64,000 nucleotides of DNA from Ceratopteris richardii (lineage: Eukaryota; Streptophyta; Polypodiopsida; Polypodiales; Pteridaceae): positions 226,417,468 to 226,481,467 of the forward strand of contig CM035407.1 in NCBI GenBank assembly GCA_020310875.1, in the 5' to 3' direction. This document shows positions 1 through 9,369 of the stretch, piece after piece. How positions within the stretch are numbered: the stretch's first letter is position 1; each line of letters starts with the position of its first letter. A model generated the notes under the pieces. That model was not told the origin of the DNA. It did not search any database and was given only the letters and a program-made list of their open reading frames with translations. Both the position numbers and the translations under genes were made by a program.

Positions 1-432
1 GTGGTACAGGATTGGGGAACCAATTCTTTGTACCTGCAGCACTTAGGTGTTACAACCAAAGTCAATCTCAAGGATTATTCTCACAGAGATGTCCCTCCTA
101 TCCAATGGAATCCCATCCATAGAGCCAAAGAAGATACAGAATCGGTGCATTCCCTAGGGTCTGGATCCTCATGGATGCATGAAGACACCCACTTATGGAT
201 GTGCAAAGTAGCAGTGGAGGAAGAGAAGAGAGAAAAAGCCAGAGAAATAGGTGCAAATGAAACTCATAGACCCATTCAAGACCCAGCCTATGCACCTGTA
301 GTGTTTCCAGACGAAGAATTTGAACCTCACGGTTGGGCAGAAATTTTAGCAACAATGGACGTAGCCATCATGAAGAACAATGGACACCTCACTGTGATGA
401 GGATGGCTATGACATTTCAGTCTTCTCCATAG
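1..432 (+). pseudogene. G1 protease C-terminus and protease-RT linker
   Basis: Open from the window edge in frame 1. It begins with the QDWGTNSLYLQHLG region that in G2, G3 and G8 directly follows the retropepsin motif EMILGRPF, so it is the end of protease 1. An acidic linker follows, with conserved SWMHEDTHLWMCK and FEPHGWAEILATMD segments. Against G8 and G2 the homologous reading moves to frame 3 at about position 370, which fits a one-base deletion inside the linker. The remaining frame-1 codons to 432 are then out of register. No start codon belongs to this piece; it is the tail of a longer gag-pro-pol frame. Confidence 0.8.
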
Positions 433-3400
433 AGCCAATCATGGGAGAGGCAGTTTTAGAAGAATGCGAACCTAGCCCTGATGCATTTGAGGATGCAAGT
501 GACTCCGATCTAGAGTCAATCATTATGGACCCTCCATTTGCATCAGATGAAGAATACTTCCATGAAGTAGAATTTCAACCTCAGAAGCATGGAGAGGTTA
601 CAAATGATGTAAGATTAGCAACACATATGACCCCGAAGGAAGAAGGAAAGAAACGGAAGAAGAAAGAAGTCTCACCAGAGGAGGAAGAATCTTTGTTTGA
701 GGTCCCAGAAAATTTTAAGAAGTATGAGATAGATGACAGGAGAGTCATGATAAGAATGCCTAAACGAGAGGCACAATCAGGAGAGGCCTATGATAACAAA
801 GAAACCACCAAGAAAATAGTAGTGGCCATAGAAGAAGGAGAGGAGAGATGCACGTATATAGGCCATGACCTGACAGAAGAAGAAGAGCACGAATTGATTA
901 CCTTGCTAAGAGAATACAGAGATGTATTCGCTTGGAGTTACAAGGATTTGAAAGGTGTTGACCCTGACATATGCTCACACACCATCCCCATGACCTCAGA
1001 TGCCAAACCCTCTAAGCAAAAGCCTTATACATATAACGATAACTATGCTGCTAAGATCAAGGAAGAGATAGATAGACTGGTCGAAGCTGGATTTATCTAT
1101 GAAATTGAGCACACTGAATGGGTATCCCCCATCGTAGTGGTGCCCAAGAAGAATGGCAAGCTGCGTGTGTGCATTAACTTGAAAAAGGTTAATGCCGCCA
1201 CTATTCGAGATAACTATCCGCTTCCCATCACAGAACATCTCTTAGAAAGAGTGGCAGGCAAGGAAGTGTACAGCTTCCTCGATGGATTTTCGGGTTACAA
1301 TCAAGTAGCCATAGCTCCAGAGGATCAGCATAAGACAGCCTTTGCCACAGAATGGGGCATCTTTGCTTTTAGAGTAATGCCATTTGGGCTTACCAATGCA
1401 CCAGCTACCTTCCAAAGGCTGATGTGCCACGTGTTTAAGGAGTTTCTGAGGAAGAGTTTAGAAGTCTATGTTGATGATCTTTGTGCTCATTCCAATGTTA
1501 GACAAACCCATATTCTTGAACTCAGACAAATCTTTGACAAATGTAGAGAATATCAAGTCTGCCTAAACCCAGAAAAGTGCGTTTTTATGGTCAGGCAAGG
1601 CAAGATTCTAGGACACATAGTGTCAAAGAATGGCATATCTACCGACGAAGAAAAAGTGAGAGCCATAGCAGAGCTACCTAGGCCCAAGAATGTCAAGGAA
1701 GTACAAGCTTTCATGGGGCATTGTGGTTATTATCGACGATTTATACACATGTATGCTGTCATTGCAAAGCCCATGTACGGACTTCTGACTAACTTTGAGT
1801 GGACGGATGAATGTGAGAATTCCTTCCAAGAGCTTAAACGAAGATTATGTTCAGCACCAATCTTGACCACACCAGATTGGAATAAGCCATTCCATGTTCA
1901 CGTTGATGCATCCAATTATGCTATTGGATGCGTACTCGCACAACCTACTGGTGAAGGTAATATGGATCTTCCAATTGCCTATGCCAGTAGACAATTGAAT
2001 GCAGCTGAACGGAATTACACCACTACAGAGCGCGAAGGATTAGGCATGGTATATGCAGTCAAGAAATTTAGGCACTATTTGCTTGCAAATAAGTTTAAAT
2101 TTTTTACTGATCATCAGGCATTGTTATATCTCGTAAACAAGCCATGCAATACAGGAAGATTAGTGAGATGGTTTCTCTTGCTAATGGAATATGACTTTGA
2201 GGTTGTGGTAAGAAAAGGTAGGACTCACTTGAGAGCAGATCATCTCTCTAGGCTCACATCGGGAGAAGCCCCACAAGGAGTGTCAGATGACCTTCCTGAT
2301 GCTTACTTGTTTAATTTGGAAGTTATACCGCAGTGGGCTAAGCCATTGGTGCCAGTATTGACGTACGGGCCCAACCATCCAGTGGTAAACACACGGAATA
2401 GAGAGATCGTAAAAGCCCAAAAGTATCACATCATGGCCGGAAGCATGTACAAGCACACAGATCAAGGGATCTTGGCTTGTTGCGTAGAAGAGGATGAGTA
2501 CGCTAAATGGTTGCAATTAGCACATGTAGGTGCATTAGAGCAACACCATTCAAAGCAACGAACTTTACAGACCTTAAAGAGACTCGGAGTACATTGGCCA
2601 ACTATGGAAGCTTATGTCCAAAAGTTGTGCAAGGAATGCCCAATCTGTTGCACTAAACCACCTGTGGAACATGCCACTCTCTATCAAGTATCCATTGTGC
2701 CAGATTGGAGTGAACCTCTAGTATCATTCTTGAGGACAAACACATTCCCTCCAGACATGACTCTAGCTAGGAAAAGGAGTTTAGAACAAGAAGCCCAGGA
2801 TTACTCACTCATAGGTGATAATCTATATAAGCGTGGTAAAGATGGTTACCTGAGATTATGTGTCCATGAAGGTGAATATCTCAAAATCTTGGAGACTGCG
2901 CACCAAGGTGTAGCAGGAGGACACTTTGGACCAGATCGGGTAATCAAGGCAATATTGTTTGCGGGCTTCTGGTGGCCTACCCTTCACATGGATGCACATA
3001 CCTATGTGAAACGGTGTGATGTCTGTCAGAGGACTCAGTATCCTATACGCAAAGATGAGATGCCACTAAAACCTATGATGGGTGGACGTGCATTCTCTAA
3101 GTGGGGAATAGACTTCGTAGGTCCTATTAATCCCCCAGCAAAGGGTTCTCATGCGGAATACATCATTGTGGCAACAGATTATCTCACCAAGTGGGTAGAG
3201 GTAAAAGCTACAACCAAGAACGATGCTCAAACAACTGCCAAATTCTTGTTTGAGAATATATTCACAAGATACGGGCTACCTATAGAGCTTGTAAGTGATA
3301 GAGGCACTCATTTCTTGAACAAAGTGATTGAAAATCTACTCCAAGAATTCTTGGTAATACACAAGAAGTCTGCCCCTTATCACCCTCAAGCTAATGGGCA

Positions 3401-4988
3401 AGCTGAGAGCACTAATAAGATCCTATGCAATGTACTGACGAAATTAGTGAACACTAAACGCTCTGACTGGGACAAACAGCTACACCATGCTGTTTGGGCA
3501 TACCGAGTTGCCTACAAAACGGTACTCCAAGCCACCCCCTTTCAGATGGTATTCGGTCAAAACGCTGTGCTACCCTTGGATTTCCTGATTCCTACGTTGA
3601 AAGTAGCACAAGAGCACGAATGGACAGGTCACGAACTCTCCTCTAGGATCTTTGACCTCGAACGATTAGGGGAAACAAGACTAAGAGCCGCTGCAGGAAT
3701 ATATGCAGCCAAGAAGAGACAGAAGGCATATTTTGATGCCCATGTGAAGGATAAAGGCTTGAAAGCAGGCGATCTAGTCCTAGTCTATACACTCAAACAA
3801 CACGCGAGGAAGCTAGAAAAGAGAGGCTACGGACCTATGATCATCAATAGGATCTCCACAAGTGGAGCAGTACAATTGGCCACATTAGAGGGTGATGTTC
3901 TCCCAAATTATATTAGCGGTTGCAGAGTCAAGTTGTATCAGGAACCCCTCACGGAGGAAATGCTTAGCCGACTCAACACTGCTAAGAAACGCAAAGAGGA
4001 AGAAAAGCGAGTGCGAGAAGAAGCTCAAGCAGAAGCTTTAGAACGCATTAGAAGGATGAAATTACGTAGGCGAGGTAGAGAGCAGCCTAGGACAAATGAC
4101 TATGCAGATCAAGGATATCATATGGCAATGTGTGAAGTCGCAGGAACCAGCTCACCTAGGATAACTGATCGACGTCCTTTCGTAACCCTAGATATAGGAC
4201 AAGGAAAAAGTGCAAGGACTGTAAGAGCCTTGATTGACTCAGGTGCAGCCACTAGTGCTGTTAAATTGTCTTACTGTCAAGAGTTGCAGTTAACTGTCAA
4301 TCCTGTGGAAGCATATCTCATAGGACTGGGAGGCGTGGAAACCCCTTGCATGGGCGAGGTGGAACTCCCCCTCTACCTTCATGATGAGGCAATGACAGTT
4401 AAAGTACTGGTGTGTCAGGATGAAGATCTCACTGAACCTCTTATCTTGGGTCAAGATTGGATCTATGACCAAGCAGTCAATTTAAACCTAAGAAGTGGAC
4501 TTCTTCAGGTATGGGTCAATCATAGTCGAGTTACAGTAGAATTAGACAATGGAGCACTCAAGGAACTAGGAAAGGCACAGACTCCTGGTCCTTCCAGGGG
4601 TGCACATGAAGTTCACCATGCTGTTCTTGTCCAAAACTATGTGTTGCAGAGGAAGGATATTCACAAAAAAGGAGTCCGGGATGCAAAGGAACTCCCTTCT
4701 TTTCCAAAGGCCAGAAGAAGGCAACAAACCAAGGTGGATCACAGGCCGAAGAAGCAGAGTGCTACCTATGTCAGGGATCCAAAGTACCTGCGCAGCAAAA
4801 TGTCCCAGCAAGTGAAACAAGTGTGGGTGCGGAAAGGCGAACACCCGGTTGCACTCAAGCCAACCACCCGAGCCCAGCCTCTTATTAGTAACCAACAACA
4901 TGACACTAATAAGAAGTCTTTCGGAAATTCTTCTACTAACGTGAAACATATTTGGGTGCCCAAGAAGTCGAGGAAGGCTAGCCCATAA
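333..4988 (+). CDS. G1 pol: RT, RNase H, double H2C2, integrase, second retropepsin
   Basis: A 1551-codon frame. In order: acidic linker (to about residue 190); RT with KKNGKLRVC, MPFGLTNAPATF and catalytic YVDD at 379-382; RNase H with HVDASNYAIG (Asp about 525), TDHQAL (Asp about 593) and ADHLSRL (Asp about 636); a first H2C2 zinc module about 730-773; a second about 856-899; integrase core with Asp927, Asp989 and Glu1025 (35 residues between the last two); a GPF/Y-like segment (GYGPMIINR); and PR2 with Asp-Ser-Gly at about 1302-1304 and ILGQDW near 1371. A basic tail contains WVRK and IWVPKK. The first Met is not a real start, because the frame is entered after a frameshift near 370. All RT and integrase catalytic residues are present. 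A second zinc module and a protease after integrase are not the usual gypsy order. Confidence 0.93.
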   Translation: MGRNFSNNGRSHHEEQWTPHCDEDGYDISVFSIEPIMGEAVLEECEPSPDAFEDASDSDLESIIMDPPFASDEEYFHEVEFQPQKHGEVTNDVRLATHMTPKEEGKKRKKKEVSPEEEESLFEVPENFKKYEIDDRRVMIRMPKREAQSGEAYDNKETTKKIVVAIEEGEERCTYIGHDLTEEEEHELITLLREYRDVFAWSYKDLKGVDPDICSHTIPMTSDAKPSKQKPYTYNDNYAAKIKEEIDRLVEAGFIYEIEHTEWVSPIVVVPKKNGKLRVCINLKKVNAATIRDNYPLPITEHLLERVAGKEVYSFLDGFSGYNQVAIAPEDQHKTAFATEWGIFAFRVMPFGLTNAPATFQRLMCHVFKEFLRKSLEVYVDDLCAHSNVRQTHILELRQIFDKCREYQVCLNPEKCVFMVRQGKILGHIVSKNGISTDEEKVRAIAELPRPKNVKEVQAFMGHCGYYRRFIHMYAVIAKPMYGLLTNFEWTDECENSFQELKRRLCSAPILTTPDWNKPFHVHVDASNYAIGCVLAQPTGEGNMDLPIAYASRQLNAAERNYTTTEREGLGMVYAVKKFRHYLLANKFKFFTDHQALLYLVNKPCNTGRLVRWFLLLMEYDFEVVVRKGRTHLRADHLSRLTSGEAPQGVSDDLPDAYLFNLEVIPQWAKPLVPVLTYGPNHPVVNTRNREIVKAQKYHIMAGSMYKHTDQGILACCVEEDEYAKWLQLAHVGALEQHHSKQRTLQTLKRLGVHWPTMEAYVQKLCKECPICCTKPPVEHATLYQVSIVPDWSEPLVSFLRTNTFPPDMTLARKRSLEQEAQDYSLIGDNLYKRGKDGYLRLCVHEGEYLKILETAHQGVAGGHFGPDRVIKAILFAGFWWPTLHMDAHTYVKRCDVCQRTQYPIRKDEMPLKPMMGGRAFSKWGIDFVGPINPPAKGSHAEYIIVATDYLTKWVEVKATTKNDAQTTAKFLFENIFTRYGLPIELVSDRGTHFLNKVIENLLQEFLVIHKKSAPYHPQANGQAESTNKILCNVLTKLVNTKRSDWDKQLHHAVWAYRVAYKTVLQATPFQMVFGQNAVLPLDFLIPTLKVAQEHEWTGHELSSRIFDLERLGETRLRAAAGIYAAKKRQKAYFDAHVKDKGLKAGDLVLVYTLKQHARKLEKRGYGPMIINRISTSGAVQLATLEGDVLPNYISGCRVKLYQEPLTEEMLSRLNTAKKRKEEEKRVREEAQAEALERIRRMKLRRRGREQPRTNDYADQGYHMAMCEVAGTSSPRITDRRPFVTLDIGQGKSARTVRALIDSGAATSAVKLSYCQELQLTVNPVEAYLIGLGGVETPCMGEVELPLYLHDEAMTVKVLVCQDEDLTEPLILGQDWIYDQAVNLNLRSGLLQVWVNHSRVTVELDNGALKELGKAQTPGPSRGAHEVHHAVLVQNYVLQRKDIHKKGVRDAKELPSFPKARRRQQTKVDHRPKKQSATYVRDPKYLRSKMSQQVKQVWVRKGEHPVALKPTTRAQPLISNQQHDTNKKSFGNSSTNVKHIWVPKKSRKASP

Positions 4989-5291
4989 TCAAGACAAATT
5001 TGGGTGCCTAAGGCTTGCTTGATGGCACAAGTAGCTACGCTGAGGCCACAACCTAAACAGCATAACGCAGCTACGCATACTGCCAGTATTCACTCGTTCT
5101 CGACACTCCTGAACACACCAAGACCCAAGAGCGTGCATGTAATCAATTGTAAATGGGTCCCAAAAAGGCCTCGTTTTCAAACCACGACACCGAGAAAGCT
5201 CTGTAGAGACTCTCCGAAACCGAAAGCAAAGCCCATTCACTGCATTTGGCAGCCTAGGGCCTGTAATAAACCCCCCGACCCCAATTTGTAA
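4989..5291 (+). pseudogene. Continuation of the G1 W-x-P-K tail after a stop
   Basis: The frame reopens directly after the TAA at 4986-4988 without a frame change and stays open to 5291. It adds further tail motifs: QIWVPKA near 4997, CKWVPKR near 5145 and CIWQPRA near 5245. These match the spacing and style of the tail in G3, G4 and G5, so the tail probably once ran to about 5291 and the stop at 4986 is a later nonsense change. A natural stop with readthrough is less likely but cannot be excluded. The region is rich in Lys, Arg, Pro and Gln, with no enzymatic motif. Confidence 0.6.
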
Positions 5292-5439
5292 ATTCATACC
5301 CACTTACTAATTGCAATAGTTTCCTAGGACAACACAATCACTAACTACACACACTGTCTTCATGCACTTACTAACCACTAACTCACCATCTACCTCATGT
5401 TAATGTTGTAACGGGGACAACAACGGATTTATTTTGTCC

Positions 5440-5475
5440 ATTACGATGTTAACACTTGGTTCTATATTCTCACAG
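5440..5475 (+). promoter_or_regulatory. Possible 3' splice site before ORF2
   Basis: A T/C-rich stretch ending TATTCTCACAG (AG at 5474-5475) lies 21 bases before the conserved ORF2 start. A possible branch-point-like GTTAAC lies near 5448. The equivalent places in G2 (CTATTTACAAGTGCAG, directly before the ATG at 48089) and G4 (TTTTCGTCTTCTAG, with TGCTAAT upstream) have the same character. This would fit ORF2 being translated from a spliced RNA, as with retroviral env. No donor site was identified, so this is a suggestion only. Confidence 0.35.
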
Positions 5476-5496
5476 AACCAATCAGCAAACAGGGCC

Positions 5497-6333
5497 ATGG
5501 CAGAAGCAGGTACCAGTTCTCAAGTCGGATCTGGTGCCCAGATTGTGGACATAGAAACACTTCTCCTTGAGCCACGTCTCACAGCAAGGCCGCAAGAACT
5601 TCAAGCAGTACATGTGCTCCCCATTCAGGATCCTCCTCAAGGGCACACTTCTCAAGTAGGTAAGCATGCGCATTGGTTCAGTGATGTTGCTGGACCACTG
5701 GGCGATGGAACCTATTTCTGGGAAGCAGAATTGGAATTCAATGGCAAATGGGGTCGATACCACTTTTTCACACGCGAGTTTGAAAGCTATCAAAACGCCG
5801 AAGTCATGAGATCAGTTTGGATCAAAGCGGGTGTGGACAGTTATTTCAGGGCTCACTTACAAAAGCCGGATTTTTTACGATGTTCATATCTGATCAGTAC
5901 CATCACGCCAAGCAGGGCCAAGGGAGGCGACAGCACCTTTGTGTTGCCATCACTGCTGCCGGGTAATGAGCTTAAAAGATTCAAGTTGACCCTCAATCTG
6001 GTAAGAGAAGCATTGGGCATGTATGGCATGCACATCCCAACAGAAAAGGAAACCATGGTTCCGGGTCGAATGAAGCACAAAGATCTTAATAAGTTGAAGG
6101 ACATGGTAGCGATGACACCTACCATTGCGCTTCACCTGCGAACCATCATGCAACATTTTGCTTTTCCCGCCCAAGAACGATTCACAATGCCTCCGAAGAA
6201 AATATGGTTCAGCTTGTATCTAGCAGAGACAGAAAGCCTGCCCATCAATGTGCCCCACTGGATCATAGATCAGATCCACCTAGCCCATCAAAGGTGGAAT
6301 AAGAAACAGAAGAATGTGCTCCACGGGTGTTAG
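5497..6333 (+). CDS. G1 ORF2, unknown protein in the env position
   Basis: A 278-codon frame starting at an ATG in good context (gccATGg). An in-frame ATG at 5434 would add 21 residues, but homology to G4 ORF2 (61438) and the position of the G2 start (48089) favour 5497. I do not recognise the family. Blocks shared with G4 include VGPLGEG/AGPLGDG, KPDFxRC, STFVLPSL, GNELKRFKL, GMHIPTE, KLKDMV and MQHFAFPAQ. No signal peptide, membrane segment, protease or zinc motif is visible. The true protein was longer: G4 and G2 continue beyond this point, while G1 homology stops at the junction with G6. It is not gag, pol or a typical transmembrane env. Confidence 0.7.
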   Translation: MAEAGTSSQVGSGAQIVDIETLLLEPRLTARPQELQAVHVLPIQDPPQGHTSQVGKHAHWFSDVAGPLGDGTYFWEAELEFNGKWGRYHFFTREFESYQNAEVMRSVWIKAGVDSYFRAHLQKPDFLRCSYLISTITPSRAKGGDSTFVLPSLLPGNELKRFKLTLNLVREALGMYGMHIPTEKETMVPGRMKHKDLNKLKDMVAMTPTIALHLRTIMQHFAFPAQERFTMPPKKIWFSLYLAETESLPINVPHWIIDQIHLAHQRWNKKQKNVLHGC

Positions 6334-6455
6334 GTGCATGCATCTATGAGGATGGTTCTTTTCTTGTTCAAAGTCTACTTTCGCTTGCACTTGTGTGATA
6401 GCTTTTAGTGGTATTGTGTACTCCTTATCAGTGCCTGATGATTCAATTACTTCAA

Positions 6456-9258
6456 TCACATTGATTTGTGTGTATTATGAGTCTTATTGGGATTCTTTGG
6501 GCATTCTCTAAATAGATGTTCCTTTCCACATTCATTGCAGTACCCTTCCCAAGTCCTGGGAGGTGGTGGGTTATATGGCAGAGTGCATTCTCTTATGAAG
6601 TGGTCTCCTCCAAATCTATAGCATGGTCCTTTTGGCACAGGCGGCCTATTGGGTGGTCTCATGGTTGTTGATGCTTTGGGTGTAGTGTACATTAGGGTTG
6701 CAAACTCCGGTCCATAGGTGTTGTCATATCCCTCATAACCATAGTATGGTTGGTCAAAAGTTTGTTCATACTCCATCAAACTGGTGCCATAGGGCTAGTA
6801 TTCTCCTTGGGTTTGCTCATATCCCTCATTTATTGATTGTGTACCAGATAATGGTGCAGCTCATACTATGGTTCTCTCCATGTTTTCCTCCAGTTGAGTG
6901 TATTTAATTGGCACTACGTTCTATGGAAGGGATGGTTGTTGTCCTAACACTGGATGGGGTCATTCATATTGCCCTTGTTCATATGATCTAGGTGCTTGTT
7001 GGCAGTAGCCTTGGTACACCAGGACTTACAAGACGTGAAAGTCAAAGAAGGGAGTCAGAGCGAAGGGACAGCACAAGCAAACAGGGCAGTCAAAGAAGAT
7101 CTGGCAAGTAGGACAATATTTTTTCAAGACATTAATGCAAATCAAAGAGATGGACATGCAGGGAGGAAGAGCAAGTAGGAAGCTCGAAGATATGTATGGC
7201 AGATCACTAGAAGAAATTCCTACAACAACAGTGATTTTTATCACTAACAATCAGTGTAAATCTCATTTCACATTTTTGTAGCTCCATTTTGTGCAAGCCA
7301 AGGAGTCCTTGAGCTTGAGGAGCCTTAGAAGTAGTTGCGTACCAATTTTCGTATTTTTTAGATCTCGTTTGAGCCCCCAAATAAGCCCTGGAACCTAATT
7401 TTTAACTAGGCCGGACACTAGGTCTGGACAGGGCCAAAAGCTAGTCAAAAACTATAAAAAGAGCTAGAGAGCTCATTTTTGAGGTTAGATTGTAATTGAA
7501 ACGAACTTGTAAGAGCATTTTGAAAGTAATCTAAAGAACTCCATTGATTCTCTCTCTTTGTCTTGCCGTGTGTGCGCGTGTGTGTGTATGTGTGTGCATG
7601 CTTGTGTGCTTCTCACTCACGCACTTGTGCCGCCACTTGCTCGAGGTCTTCATACCATCCTCACGTCTTCCCGGATTGACATTAAAGGAGGTGCTACTCA
7701 TCACTGAGCTACAGTGCTCCTTCTGGACCTGGATGGAGATTGTATCTTGGAATCTCCCTTTCTGGCCCTGTAGGAGGGTATCCATAAGGCCTATACTGAG
7801 CTTGATTCAAGATTCTTGCCTACCTGTTGAATGGGCAATTTTCAGAAGTGTGATTAGTGTATTTTTGCTCTATGTGGTAGTACAGGTTGGGTCTTTGGTG
7901 TGGCTGCCTATTGTATGGATAAGAATGAGGCATGCCTATTCCTCCTCTTGCACACATATGAGATGGATGATCTGCACCGCATAGACTACATCATCACAAC
8001 ATGGGTATTCTCATTGATGGGTTTTAATAATTTCTTTGTCCATGGACTCCTAACTTCTTAGCTACCAGTTCTTCTAACTCCTCTACATTACTGGACTTGG
8101 ATACCATAGTATTTCTAGTGTCTTCTGATTTAATAGGGCTTGGTGTACTTTTGAGATCATCAGCTAGGTTATCCTCTAGGTCAATACATTCTTGAAGACA
8201 CTCACTCAATGTATGGAGCCGTTTCACGTAAACTAGGGTTCTCAATGTCCCATTAGTCAATCCGTCCAAGAATAGTGATATCATTTTTTGCTGGGTGGGT
8301 CTTTCTATATCAAGGCATCTACGACATATTGATTAAATCTTCGGGCAGCTGCTTTCACCGTTTCATTTGGATTTTGTTTGAAGCTATGGATTAAGGATGA
8401 AGAGTTGTGTTTAATCCCTCTCTTGGTGAATTCTCCAATGAACTCTTGAAAAAATTACTCAATATTTACAAATTGATTTGGATCCAATGGTTGGAACCAA
8501 GTTAGAGTTGTCCCTGTGAGGGTAAGTCTAAAGGATTCATACTGTACAAAGAAATCATCCACTTGCTTGGCCCGTAATACTTGTTTAAACTCAGCTATGT
8601 GATCATAGGGTTCTCCCATTCCATCATAATGATTTCGCATACATTTGGCCACTTGAATTGGTCTTACTCTTCTTATCGGTTATGGTGGTCTGGGCATCAC
8701 AGGAATTGCTAGTCTAATTGGAGGTATTCCAAGCTGCACTCATGGTTGTGGCCTTAGCCTAACTGGTGGTCAATTCAGGTTACCCATTCTTGAGTAGGTT
8801 TGGTTATGTGATGACACTCCTGGCATGGTGAATTGCACATGAGTTTGGTTGGGAACAGTTTTTTGGCTCATTTATCTTGACATTGTATTCTCTAGATCTT
8901 GATGCATTCCGTAGATGTGGCCTAATTTATCCATGTACACTCCTCCTTCATACTTGACTACGGGTTTGGGCACTATTTCTGATTTAGTAGAGTTTACCAT
9001 CCTTGCAATAGACCTATTTAATCCATCCAAGTAAATAGGGATCCCTTGTGTATTCGTGGACACATATTGCATGGAGGTGCGGTATTCACCCTCTACCGTT
9101 GACATAAAGTTCTCCCTACGTGAAGAACCTTGCATGTCTTCTGAGGCCATGGATAGCTCCTCCTCTGAATCGCTAGAGGTGTCCATATAGATAGAGTGAT
9201 GAATTGCTTGGGTTGCACTTCCTACCGATGAAATAACACTCCTCTGGCTACATAGCAC
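6456..9258 (-). pseudogene. G6 gag, broken and split by a solo LTR
   Basis: The N-terminal part (9258-8872) is acidic and ends in a segment resembling VVKFEEGSYIDK of G3. The capsid-like part (8652-8024) carries YDHIAEFKQVLRAKQVDDFF and a WFQPLDP motif, close to G3 gag, and ends in EELVAKKLGV. A Tyr/Pro/Gln-rich stretch follows, interrupted by the solo LTR at 6997-7713. Zinc knuckles then appear at 6456-6779: one degenerate (CYRFGGDHFIREC, second Cys changed to Phe) and one intact (CNECGKEHLFREC). Several stops and frameshifts make this a pseudogene. It would have packaged element RNA. Confidence 0.75.
6997..7713 (+). repeat. Solo LTR, family A, with GTGCT target duplication
   Basis: It starts TGTTGGCAG and ends GAGCTACA, flanked by GTGCT at 6992-6996 and 7714-7718, so it is a complete insertion. 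It matches the LTRs at 23055-23684, 25367-25974 and 51961-52562. A TATA-like CTATAAAAAGAGCTAGAGAGCTC lies near 7450, and a GT microsatellite at about 7565-7610 is shared by all copies. Solo LTRs normally form by recombination between the two LTRs of a full element. The open frames here (for example 7544-7984) cross the LTR end and are not genes. Confidence 0.85.
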
Positions 9259-9369
9259 TCATCTTGATCTCAAGTTCATTCACCCTTCTAGGCTTATGTT
9301 GGCTTCTTACTTCCCCACAATCGGCTCTTCAACTACTTCCAATTTTGCCCTCAAATGGCTTGATAGGTT

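Larger units (their letters stand above)
1..6333 (+). mobile_element. Gypsy element G1, 5' end outside the window
   Basis: A Ty3/gypsy retrotransposon on the plus strand. The window opens just after the upstream retropepsin and runs through RT, RNase H, integrase, a second retropepsin-like domain, a W-x-P-K tail and ORF2. Neither LTR is visible. ORF2 homology to the G4 copy stops near 6330, where antisense gag sequence of another element (G6) begins, so the 3' end was lost or replaced there. It is the best preserved of the gypsy copies and serves as the reference for reading the others. OTA (Athila/Tat-like) placement rests on RT and integrase motifs and is an inference. Confidence 0.9.

Noticed and set aside
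7544..7984. 146-codon plus-strand frame
   Set aside because: It runs from the GT microsatellite of the solo LTR across its end into antisense gag, and none of it is shared as protein by the other LTR copies.
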